The notes under the pieces: model-generated
The model's database searches: none
The model's input: only the letters and a program-made list of their open reading frames with translations
Told to the model about the DNA's origin: nothing
Position numbers and translations under genes: made by a program
Part shown: piece by piece, positions 53,618 through 64,000 of the stretch
How positions within the stretch are numbered: the first letter of the stretch is position 1
Layout of the letters: each line of letters starts with the position of its first letter
Assembly (NCBI GenBank): GCA_022747635.1
Contig: JAKTNV010000165.1
Span: 124,001 to 188,000, forward strand
Direction: 5' to 3'
Length of the DNA: 64,000 nt
Source: Hetaerina americana
Lineage: Eukaryota > Arthropoda > Insecta > Odonata > Calopterygidae

Positions 53618-54030
53618 ACCATCCCACAAGCTAGCGCAATATGTTGCAAATGCTCTTCAACTCTTCGCCAGAAAAACTGACTTTTTTGCTAAAACTTCCA
53701 TGGATTTCATTCACATTATTCGGAATGCTGAAGTCCAAGAAGTCAACATACTGGTGAACTTTGATGTCATCTCCTTGTTCACAAATACGCCCATTGATGA
53801 CTCCATGCTACTCATCAAAAACCTCACCTCACAGGGTTTAGCTAAGGATTAACCTGGACCTCGCAAATTCTGCCTCAGGAACTCATACTTCCTTTAAAAT
53901 GATAAGCACATTGAACATCATGAAAGTGCAGCCATGGGATCATCCCTCTCTTCCGTACTAACCAACATTTTCATTGAGATCTCTCAGCTGAAGGAAATGG
54001 TCTTACCCAAAGAAACCAACCCGTATTGAT
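53618..54030 (+). pseudogene. Penelope-like RT fragment, unit 3
   Basis: As unit 1, with stop after GLAKD; reads VNILVNFDVISLFTNTP, the AACATACTGG variant shared with unit 4. Confidence 0.78.
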
Positions 54031-54318
54031 AGTTGGGGTTTTTGGATGCATCAACCACTGTGGTTGTTTTTGCACTACTTTTTAAAACATTTAAAACCTC
54101 AATCCAATTTTGATAAATACGTCAATGCATAAAAAACATGTAAATAGTTAAAAATAAAATTATTTAAAAAAAAAGAAACGGAAACTCAAGTTGTCCGTTC
54201 AGGTCAGTTTCCTTTAAAAACTCGGAAACCTTACCTAAAAAGTTGGGGTCCTCTCCTAAACTATTGCTTAAATTATCTCATATTTTAAAAAAGGTATTTG
54301 GCCTTTTATAATTTATTT

Positions 54319-54985
54319 CTGAGTCACAATCAGGTGCAAGTTACAAACATTGCAGCAAGGTTGCACTTTTGTCTCCATGAAGAGTGTGTGAGGGCTAAGT
54401 GCCCTATTCTCATGCGCGTGATCCTGACCTCTTCCCTCTGAATGTTCAAGATGGAAGAGGGCCCTGTCAAAACAACCAAATTTATGGCCTTAACTTCCTC
54501 TTTTTGCAAGAATCACCAAGCTTCCTTCCACTGGTTCAGAACCAAATTCAGCAAGGCAGCCCCGACATCCAGCACAGGAATCAAAGCTGAGTCTGTTTTG
54601 AGATTGACCAGGGCTTCATTTGCTGCTTTGCCAGCCTTTTCAATGCCTGGTATTCCCACATGACCAGCAGTCCATGTAGAGGATACCTACTTCCCCTTTA
54701 TCTGAAGGGACCACAGGGTATAATAGATCTCCTGAACCATCAGGTGCATTGTTGACAAGACTGATATGGATTATAAGGAAATCAATGAGTGCGAACAGAT
54801 GAGAGAAGAGCCATTACATTCTCTTATGTCTTTTAGGGCCCTCTTGATAGCTGACAGTTTGGCTGTGAACTCCTCAATCATCTCTTAACTCTCCCCCAAC
54901 CTCCGATCAACACCCTCCGCCAACCTCTGGATCACAGTCTCCCTCAATCAATGACAAATCATCAACCGCAAATATAAGAATTGCT
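54319..54985 (-). pseudogene. LINE RNase H fragment, unit 3
   Basis: As unit 1, with the GHVGIPG block present. Confidence 0.78.
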
Positions 54986-54993
54986 CTATTGAG

Positions 54994-56845
54994 CATAATT
55001 ACGAAACTTCTCTCTCCTACTGACAATAAAACCCTTATTAGCATCATAACCAATGACCTTATACCAGCCCTTCTTCAACTTGTAAATGGTGCCTAATTCA
55101 CAAATAAACAACCACTTCCTTAAAGTTTTACAATGGAACATAAATGGCATAAAATACAAAAAACAAAAGCTGGAAAAACCACTACTACACAAAGGCGAGC
55201 CCTTCATAAGCTCCTATTTACCAAAAATATCGCAATTCACTCACCGCCATTCCCTACCCACTTCCATCATCACCCCCACTCCTCCGATATCCTGGATGTA
55301 GTTCTATTATTCGCAGATATCGCATTCCAAATCCTTAACCTAGATAACTCAGCCTCGGACCACTGCCCCATATTTTACTGCGTTCCTACCCTCCTTCATA
55401 CAACTAGAAGAGTTAACTGGAAACTATTTAAAGAAAACTGCTTAGCCATTAACCTTGTCCCATCTCCTGCTAGCACTCCAGAAAGCATAGATAAAGCGGC
55501 TCAAGATTTTACAAGCACCTTAACCAAAATCATTCATCGCTCTTGCTACCCTCCTTCTCAGGCCTCCATCGCTGGTGCCACACTACCTCCGGATATTTTG
55601 CACTTGATTTCACTTAGAAACAAGGCCAGAGCCCTCTGGCAATGCACTAATCTCCGCCAAGATAAAATCGGCTTCTGTGCACTTTGAAACCTTGTAACAT
55701 CCAAAACTAGAAAACATTGGGAAAAAACTTGGCATGAGAAATTAAGTTCACTCTCACATAAGGATAATTCGGTATGGACCCTAGCCCACTGTCCGCAAAG
55801 GAAAAAGGTACCCACCCCGCCAATACCACATAATGGGAGAGCACTATACGATGACAGCAACAAAGCAAATACCTCTGCCGACTCCTTCGAATGCATTTTT
55901 AAAACAATAATACATCCTTGTTGGATTCAGAAGCGTTGATCAGTGCCTATGGCCTGTCACTTTGCCCATTCCACATATTCCCGGAAATTACTCCTCAAGG
56001 ACTTTACTCCATTATGTCCCACTCCAAAACAAAGTCATCACCGGGACCCGATCAAATCTCCTACCTTCACCTGATAAACCTTCATAAATCTTTTATCAAA
56101 CACCTACTCTCTATCCTCAACGCCTGTCTTTCCCAATCGTACTTCCCAAAGGCATTGGAAACGGCTAAGATAATACTCCTTCCAAAACCCGAAAAAAATC
56201 CTTCTTATATCCTGAACTATAGACCCAGTGGCCTACTCCCCTGCATGGGCAAACTTCTAGAAAAATGCATCTTAAACAGGCTACAAGAAGAAATCTCGGC
56301 CCTAGACTTGATCAGACCTGAGCAAACTGGCTTCCGCCGTCGCCATTCCACGACTCAGCAAATAAAAAGATTGGTTGAACTGATCACTTTCTGCTTCCAC
56401 ATCCACAAGCACACCCAAGTAGTCTTCCTTGATTTCCAAAGAGCTTTTGACAAGTTCTGGCGAACTGGTTTAATACATAAACTGCTTAAAACGGACATAT
56501 CAGTATACCTAAATAAGACCATCCCCTCCTTTCTTTCAAACCGCACATTCTTTCTAGCCCTTAACAATGCCAAATCAACTACCCAGTCCATATCCGCAGG
56601 CTTTCTCCAAGGATCAATTTTGTCACCCATCCTAGTCAACCTCTACATTAACGACCTCCCCTCCGACCCAAAAGCTACCTCCATGCGGATGACTCAGCTA
56701 GAGCGTCAACTTCCTTTGACCCAAATCATGCCGCAAAAAATGTCCAAGAACACCTTAAGAGCATAGCAGAGTGGATGACCGATTGGAAACTAACCATTAA
56801 CACCACAAAATGCGTAAATGTAAACTACGCCAGAAAATCGAAGAA
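54994..56845 (+). pseudogene. Endonuclease-deleted Jockey-type ORF2, unit 3
   Basis: As unit 2: RT open for 282 codons (55918-56766), with PILVNLYIND, a variant shared with unit 4. Confidence 0.87.
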
Positions 56846-57535
56846 TGGAATTCGTAAAATTAATTAGGTTTGCGGATGACCAAGCTTTAGTTTGTCAGTC
56901 AGCCAAGGGGTTGTAAGGATTGCTGAGTGAATTGGAAATTCAGGGCGAAAGGTATGGGATGAGAATCAATATTAATAAAACAAAGGTTATGCAATTTTCT
57001 AGAAAGAAAAAAGCTCAGCTAAACATTAAAATAGGAGGGCAAAAACTAATGCAGATGGAACAGTTCACGTATCTCTGAAGCATTTGGACCAATACGGTCC
57101 TAGTAGTTGGGACGTATGGAGAAGAATTACGCTAGGGACAGAGCCTTTCATAAGGAGGAGAGAGTTGACGAATGGGACGTTGAGTAAGGATATTAAAAAA
57201 AGACTCGTGAAACTTTTGATATGGTGCATAGTTATATACGGAAATGTGGTGATTGAAGCAGGAGGATAGTCGTGGACTGGAGGCTTTTGACATGTGGGTG
57301 TGGAGAAAATGGAGAAGGTGAAATGGACCGAGAAGAAAACCAATGAGAAAGTACTTGGTATGGTGGGTGAAGAGAGGGGTTGGTTGGGAGAAATCCTATT
57401 GAGGCAGTAAAAATGGATGAAGGGCATATTGACCGACAGGGGACTGTTCAAGATGGTAATAGAGGGGAGAATGTTGGGCAAGCAAGAAAAGGGAATGAAC
57501 AGGATAAGGATGTTTCATTTAAGGATTCAAATTCC
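56846..57535 (+). pseudogene. RTE-like 3' fragment, unit 3
   Basis: As unit 1. Confidence 0.8.
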
Positions 57536-57814
57536 TTCTAGATTATTATTATTAGGAGTTAATTTCATTATTTCCTTGAAAATTGTATCTTAGCACAAAA
57601 GTCTGATTTACCTAATTTCTCTTAAATTTTTAGTAGTTCTAAGGTTAATTTGTTTATAAAGACATGGCCTAATTCGGCTTCTAATAATAATTTCAATTCC
57701 CATGTTTTCATGAAGAATTTCTAGTCTTTGAGCTATTTTTGGTATCATCATAATTACTGATTTGCCCTGTAAAATTAAACCTACATATGTTTTATATCCT
57801 TATCATGCTTTGTG

Positions 57815-58295
57815 TGTGCAAAAATATCAAAATCTAGAAGATGCAAAGGTACGATTCAGAGCCACTCAAAGACAGGCTAAGCAGGCAGGTTTCATATTAA
57901 TCATTTACGTTTAAATTCTAACAAAACTCAGCATATTGTATGCAGTTATAGTATATAAAAATGTACTGATGTTGAAAATTCTAAAATACTAGGAATTAAT
58001 ATAGATAGGAAACTAAACAGGGAGACTCACATCAGTCAGATCTGTAATGAACTGATTAAAGCTCAACTCTCCCATTTCAAATGAGTATCGTTTAACACTT
58101 GACCACGTCTTCTTTCCATGTCATTTGAATTACAGTGATGAGTTATGGGGTCATTTCCCAAAACATGTCATACGAATCTTGCTACTACCCAAGAGAGATT
58201 TTTCCTCCCTTGCTAATACACCACAACGTGATTTCTGCAGACCATTTTTAATTAGCTGTGGAGTCATGATTGTACACCATGAGGGGTAGAGCAAA
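57815..58295 (+). pseudogene. PHD-LINE RT 3' fragment, unit 3
   Basis: As unit 1. Confidence 0.78.
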
Positions 58296-59856
58296 TCTAA
58301 ATAATACTATTTATTGTGGAATTTGATCAACTTACAGCGCATTTCATATTGTGGACATTCAAATGTAAAACTGTATATTTTTTTACACTGTTTTTGTAAC
58401 ACTGATTGTTTATTGAGAGATGAGTAAGGTGGAAATGAAATCCTATGAGTTTGGTGCATTCATCAAAATAAATCCAAGAACGCCACATTAAAACTGCTAA
58501 TTCTTCAAGGAAATTTGACAGAAATTATGATGGCTGCCATTTTATTATGTTTGCACATTTTGGTCTACTAAATTCTCCATTATCAAAGGACAATTGATGC
58601 ATGATCGTTCATCATACTTAATGCGAATTTAACAGTTTAAATGAGCGTGCCATTATATTGGTGATGTTAAACATTTTTATATTATTGTACACAAACACTC
58701 AATCTCAAGGAGACTTCTTATTGTCTTACATTGCTCCAATATTTAATTAAATTTTGTTTCCATTGAATCTGAATTTGTATAAAAATAAAGCCCGTCTAAA
58801 TGCATAGTGTACTCAATTAAACTGCATATAATCAACAATTATCGGTTTGCTGTGAAAGTGAGTACATTAAATGCATTTGAAATATAAAGTTCACACTTGT
58901 ATCCTTAAAAAATGGCATTTTCAAGAATAAAAGCAATGCCAATCGAACAGAATGTAGAAGAAGAAATGAATTCAGGTCACAATCACCATAATTAAAAAGG
59001 AGTACTTCACAACAGCAAGGGATTTGTGGCGTTAATAGGATTATTTTCGAATTGATTCAGCATATTAAATAAAATGGTACCTCACTACAGAACACAATAA
59101 AAATCTAATTTTGCGTTAACTACTTAAATATCGAATCTTCCTATTTATAACCGTTGTATTTTAACTATCCATTTTGAATGATTTGGACTCAATGTATCGT
59201 TTGATCATTGCGAATGTGAAATAATACTATTTTCTATACATTATTGACGATGTTTATAGCTGTCGTTTGACACTTGACTTCCGTTCAATTCTACCAGAAA
59301 CATACGATCTTAACTACTTCAAAAAGGAACATTTACAAATATAATTTCTATAGAGATTGATACTGCAGTCAAATCAAGCAGAGCCCAAAGCAATTAAAAC
59401 ATGACTATCTCAGCAGCAAGTATTATTGTTGTGTATGTAATTAGTTGTTCTCCAAATTTAAAAGGCATATATCTCACAAATGATCTCACCCGTCCATTCT
59501 TTCCAAAATACATTCACTAAGATTAGCAACCTGAAGCAGCATATCCTTGTTTACGCAAATGAGAAGCCATAGCGTTAAGAATTTGCTCCATGTCATTCAG
59601 TTGGAAAGGAAAGCCTATGGTCTGTGAGTGTGTAAAGAATGCTGTTTCTGAAGTACGCAATAATGTTTGTTTTGATTCGTTCATTTGGTGACGCTGTAGC
59701 CGTGGCAACAGTAACAAACAAGTGAAGAATGAAAAGTTTTGAATTAGATTGAGAATATGATCTAATTTTAAAGAGAAATAAAGTATGCTCTATGGACACT
59801 ATATTTTCGTTTATTAGGTATAAAGATTAAATACTGAAAAGGAAAATCAAATTATT
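58296..59856. repeat. AT-rich spacer, unit 3
   Basis: As unit 1 but slightly more diverged toward its right end; the 70-codon frame of units 1 and 2 is broken here (59480-59690). Confidence 0.65.
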
Positions 59857-60209
59857 GGACATGTGCGGAGACATACAAACGTTTGACTTTCCTTTCTCCA
59901 CAAATATATAATGGCAATTGAAGATGTTTTTCTTTCTTGCAAGCAAGAAAGTCATTTCATGATGTATCCGGGCTTCGTGTTGGTAATATAATAAATAAAT
60001 AAATGAATAAATTTACCATACAGGGGAAGGAGTGTTTAAAATACATTAAATTTGTAATTATATATAAGAATGCGAACCATTGCCTATTAGTGTACACGCC
60101 TAGGCTATCTTTCCAGGAATGCAAGTTAATATTTTGTAGTTTCATTATGGTTCTTTTTCTTCTTAGTTTTTAAATTTCGGCGTGCTTTAATGGTACTTAA
60201 GGTGATGAC

Positions 60210-60251
60210 GCATCGATGTTGCTGACGACCCATCGTCAGCAACATCGATGC
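60210..60251. repeat. Hairpin in unit 4, 17-bp perfect arms
   Basis: Same arms and loop as unit 2 (left 60210-60226, right 60235-60251). Confidence 0.85.
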
Positions 60252-60252
60252 A

Positions 60253-60665
60253 CCAACCCACAAGTCAGCACAATATGTTGCACATGCTCTTCAACTCTTA
60301 GCCAGAAAAACTGACTTTTTTGCTAAAACTTCCATGGATTTCATTCACATTATTCGGAATGCTGAAGTCCAAGAAGTCAACATACTGGTGAACTTTGATG
60401 TCATCTCCTTGTTCACAAATACGCCCATTGATGACTCCATGCTACTCATCAAAAACCTCACCTCACAGGGATTAGCTAAGGATTAACCTGGACCTCGCAA
60501 ATTCTGCCTCAGGAACTCATACTTCCTTTAAAATGATAAGCACATTGAACATCATGAAAGTGCAGCCATGGGATCATCCCTCTCTTCCATACTAACCAAC
60601 ATTTTCATTGAGATCTCTCAGCTGAAGGAAATGGTCTTACCCAAAGAAACCAACCCGTATTGATA
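60253..60665 (+). pseudogene. Penelope-like RT fragment, unit 4
   Basis: As unit 3. Confidence 0.78.
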
Positions 60666-60949
60666 GTTGGGGTTTTTGGATGCATCAACCACTGTGGTTG
60701 TTTTTGCACTACTTTTTAAAACATTTAAAACCTCAATCCAATTTTGATAAATACGTCAATGCATAAAAAACATGTAAATAGTTAAAAACAAAATTATTTA
60801 AAAAAAAAGAAACGGAAACTCAAGTTGTCCGTTCAGGTCAGTTTCCTTTAAAAACTCGGAAACCTTACCTAAAAAGTTGGGGTCCTCTCCTAAACTATTG
60901 CTTAAATTATCTCATATTTTAAAAAAGGTATCTGGCCTTTTATAATTTA

Positions 60950-61618
60950 TTTCTGAGTCACAATCAGGTGCAAGTTACAAACATTGCAGCAAGGTTGCAC
61001 TTTTGTCTCCATGAAGAGTGCGTGAGGGCTAAGTGCCCTATTCTCATGCGCGTGATCCTGACCTCTTCCCTCTGAATGTTCCAGATGGAAGAGGGCCCTG
61101 TCAAAACAACCAAATTTATGGCCTTAACTTCCTCTTTTTGCAAGAATCACCAAGCTTCCTTCCACTGGTTCAGAACCAAATTCAGCAAGGCAGCCCCGAC
61201 ATCCAGCACAGGAATCAAAGCTGAGTCTGTTTTGAGATTGACCAGGACTTCATTTGCTGCTTTGCCAGCCTTTTCAATGCCTGGTATTCCCACATGACCA
61301 GCAGTCCATGTAGAGGATACCTACTTCCCCTTTATCTGAAGGGACCACAGGGTATAATAGATCTCCTGAACCATCAGGTGCATTGTTGACAAGACTGATA
61401 TGGATTATAAGGAAATCAATGAGTGCGAACAGATGAGAGAAGAGCCATTACATTCTCTTATGTCTTTTAGGGCCCTCTTGATAGCTGACAGTTTGGCTGT
61501 GAACTCCTCAATCATCTCTTAACTCTCCCCCAACCTCCGATCAACACCCTCCGCCAACCTCTGGATCACAGTCTCCCTCAATCAATGACAAATCATCAAC
61601 CGCAAATATAAGAACTGC
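60950..61618 (-). pseudogene. LINE RNase H fragment, unit 4
   Basis: As unit 1, with the 84-bp segment present. Confidence 0.78.
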
Positions 61619-61626
61619 TCTATTGA

Positions 61627-63478
61627 GCATAATTACGAAACTTCTCTCTCCTACTGACAATAAAACCCTTATTAGCATCATAACCAATGACCTTATACCA
61701 GCCCTTCTTCAACTTGTAAATGGTGCCTAATTCACAAATAAACAACCACTTCCTTAAAGTTTTACAATGGAACATAAATGGCATAAAATACAAAAAACAA
61801 AAGCTGGAAAAACCACTACTACACAAAGGCGAGCCCTTCATAAGCTCCTATTTACCAAAAATATCGCAATTCACTCACCGCCATTCCCTACCCACTTCCA
61901 TCATCACCCCCACTCCTCCGATATCCTGGATGTAGTTCTATTATTCGCAGATATCGCATTCCAAATCCTTAACCTAGATAACTCAGCCTCGGACCACTGC
62001 CCCATATTTTACTGCGTTCCTACCCTCCTTCATACAACTAGAAGAGTTAACTGGAAACTATTTAAAGAAAACTGCTTAGCCATTAACCTTGTCCCATCTC
62101 CTGCTAGCACTCCAGAAAGCATAGAGAAAGCGGCTCAAGATTTTACAAGCACCTTAACCAAAATCATTCATCGCTCTTGCTACCCTCCTTCTCCGGCCTC
62201 AATCGCTGGTGCCACACTACCTCCGGATATTTTGCACTTGATTTCACTTAGAAACAAGGCAAGAGCCCTCTGGCAACACACTAATCTCCGCCAAGATAAA
62301 ATCGGCTTCTGTACACTTTGAAACCTTGTAACATACAAAACTAGAAAACATTGGGAAAAAACTTGGCATGAGAAAATAAGTTCACTCTCACATAAGGATA
62401 ATTCGGTATGGACCCTAGCCCACTGTCCGCAAAGGAAAAAGGTACCCACCCCGCCAATACCACATAATGGGAGAGCACTATACGATGACAGCAACAAAGC
62501 AAATACCTCTGCCGACTCCTTCGAATGCATTTTTAAAACAATAATACATCCTTGTTGGATTCAGAAGCGTTGATCAGTGTCTATGGCCTGTCACTTTGCC
62601 CATTCCACATATTCCTGGAATTTACTCCTCAAGGACTTTACTCCATTATGTCCCACTCCAAAACAAAGTCATCACCGGGACCCGATCAAATCTCCTACCT
62701 TCACCTGATAAACCTTCCTAAATCTTTTATCAAACACCTACTCTCTATCCTCAACGCCTGTCTTTCCCAATCGTACTTCCCAAAGTCATTGAAAACGGCT
62801 AAGATAATACTCCTTCAAAAATCCGAAAAAAATCCTTCTTATACCCTGAACTATAGACCCAGTGGCCTACTCCCCCGCATGGGCAAACTTCTAGAAAAAT
62901 GCATCTTAAACAGGCTACAGGAGAAATCTCGGCCCTAGACTTGATCAGACCTAAGCAAACTGGGTTCCGCCTTCGCCATTCCATGACTCAGCAAATAAAA
63001 AGATTGGTTGAACTGATCACTTTCGGCTTCCACATCCACAAGCACACCCAAGTAGTCTTCCTTGATTTCCAAAGGGCTTTTGACAAGTTCTGGCGAACTG
63101 GTTTAATACATAAACTGCTTAAAACCGACATATCAGTATACCTAAATAAGACCATCTCCTCCTTTCTTTCAAACCGCACATTCTTTCTAGCCCTTAACAA
63201 TGCCAAATCAACTACCAAGTCCATATCCGCAGGCTTTCTCCAAGGATCAATTTTGTCACCCATCCTAGTCAACCTCTACATTAACGACCTCCCCTCCGAC
63301 CCAAAAGCTACCTCCATGCGGATGACTCAGCTAGAGCGTCAACTTCCTTTGACCCAAATCATGCCGCAAAAAATGTCCAAGAACACCTTAAGAGCATAGC
63401 AGAGTGGATGACCGATTGGAAACTAACCATTAACACCACAAAATGCGTAAATGTAAACTACGCCAGAAAATCGAAGAA
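61627..63478 (+). pseudogene. Endonuclease-deleted Jockey-type ORF2, unit 4
   Basis: As unit 3, but RT is split by a frame change near 62920 (frames 62552-62938 and 62899-63399). Confidence 0.86.
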
Positions 63479-64000
63479 TGGAATTCGTAAAATTAATTAG
63501 GTTTGCGGATGACCAAGCTTTAGTTTGTCACTCAGCCAAAGGGTTGTAAGGATTGCTGAGTGAATTGGAAATTCAGGGCGACAGGTATGGGATGAGAATC
63601 AATATTAATAAAACAAAGGTTATGCAATTTTCTAGAAAGAAAAAAGCTCAGCTAAACATTAAAATAGGAGGGCAAAAACTAATGCAGATGGAACAGTTCA
63701 CGTATCTCTGAAGCATTTGGACCAATACGGTCCTAGTAGTAGGGACGTATGGAGAAGAATTACGCTAGGCACAGAGGCTTTCATAAGGAGGAGAGAGTTG
63801 ACGAATGGGACGTTGAGTAAGGATATTAAAAAAAGACTCGTGAAACTTTTGATATGGTGCATAGTTATATACGGAAATGTGGTGATTGAAGCAGGAGGAT
63901 AGTCGTGGACTGGAGGCTTTTGACATGTGGGTGTGGAGAAAATGGAGAAGGTGAAATGGACCGAGAAGAAAACCAATGAGAAAGTACTTGGTATGGTGGG
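63479..64000 (+). pseudogene. RTE-like 3' fragment, unit 4, cut by window edge
   Basis: As unit 1 up to KVLGMVG. Confidence 0.8.

Larger units (their letters stand above)
53223..59856 (+). repeat. Array unit 3
   Basis: 6,634 bases with all modules and no large insertion or deletion; usable as reference unit. Confidence 0.94.
35960..64000. repeat. Tandem array of a 6.63-kb unit assembled from transposon relics
   Basis: The junction motif GGACATGTGCGGAGACATAC occurs at 36039, 46673, 53223 and 59857. Spacing is 6,634 bases (units 3 to 4), 6,550 (2 to 3, with an 84-bp deletion) and 10,634 (1 to 2, of which about 4.0 kb is an inserted gypsy element). Every module keeps order and orientation in each unit, and matching tracts are identical over long stretches. 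The array continues past 64000. Confidence 0.95.
59857..64000 (+). repeat. Array unit 4, cut by right window edge
   Basis: First 4,144 bases of the unit; its head (59857-60300) is more diverged from the others than the rest. Confidence 0.93.

Noticed and set aside
35960..64000. Tandem units as independent transposon insertions
   Set aside because: Units are contiguous, with no target-site duplications or element ends at the boundaries, and several unrelated relics repeat together.
1..64000. Host protein-coding gene
   Set aside because: Every frame with recognisable motifs belongs to a retroelement; spliced host exons too short to recognise cannot be excluded.

Overview
This window reads as arthropod (most likely insect) genomic DNA made almost entirely of retrotransposons, nested in and fused to one another. 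The basis is the mix of families: Jockey-type two-ORF LINEs, a gypsy lineage with an F-type envelope gene, Penelope-like reverse transcriptase, an RTE-like LINE, a CR1/L2-group LINE with a PHD finger, and tRNA-like short repeats. I recognise no host protein gene, rRNA or CRISPR array. The species cannot be fixed from the sequence.

Layout. 1-2175: minus-strand ORF1 of a Jockey/R1-type LINE running off the left edge. 2180-15165: an env-bearing gypsy element (copy A), split inside its integrase by a full-length 5.5 kb Jockey-type LINE (6607-12102, minus) that keeps an 11-bp target-site duplication and an unbroken 895-codon ORF2. 15166-16548: a second, gutted gypsy copy (B), whose gag zinc knuckles are fused in frame to the end of copy A's envelope. 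16549-18915: a Jockey-type LINE with most of its endonuclease deleted. 20628-23789: a third gypsy copy (C) with a complete LTR (558 bp), primer-binding site and gag. 23790-25945: a minus-strand LINE fragment (endonuclease and ORF1). 25950-27721: a 72-bp palindromic mini-element and a cluster of tRNA-like repeats in inverted and direct order, bounded by (TA)n. 27722-35960: an RTE-like LINE, a Penelope-like fragment and a second RTE copy, itself split by a nearly complete minus-strand LINE with a PHD-finger ORF1 (31807-35680).

35960-64000: a tandem array of a 6.63 kb unit, at least 3.6 copies long, which continues past the right edge. Each unit holds, in order: a 17-bp-arm hairpin, a Penelope-like RT fragment, a minus-strand LINE RNase H fragment, an endonuclease-deleted Jockey-type RT, an RTE 3' fragment, a PHD-LINE RT fragment and about 1.5 kb of AT-rich spacer. 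Units look nearly identical by eye, so the array is much younger than its parts. Between units 1 and 2 sits a well-preserved, 5'-truncated gypsy element without envelope (42683-46670), flanked by a 10-bp direct repeat.

No operon-like cooperation is present: the genes are selfish-element genes, mostly dead. The best-preserved ORFs are the 895-codon Jockey ORF2 and the gypsy pol at 42872-46110, which has one homopolymer frameshift. The most unusual feature is the macrosatellite built from six classes of TE debris, with signs of dimeric (units 1/3 versus 2/4) structure or gene conversion.
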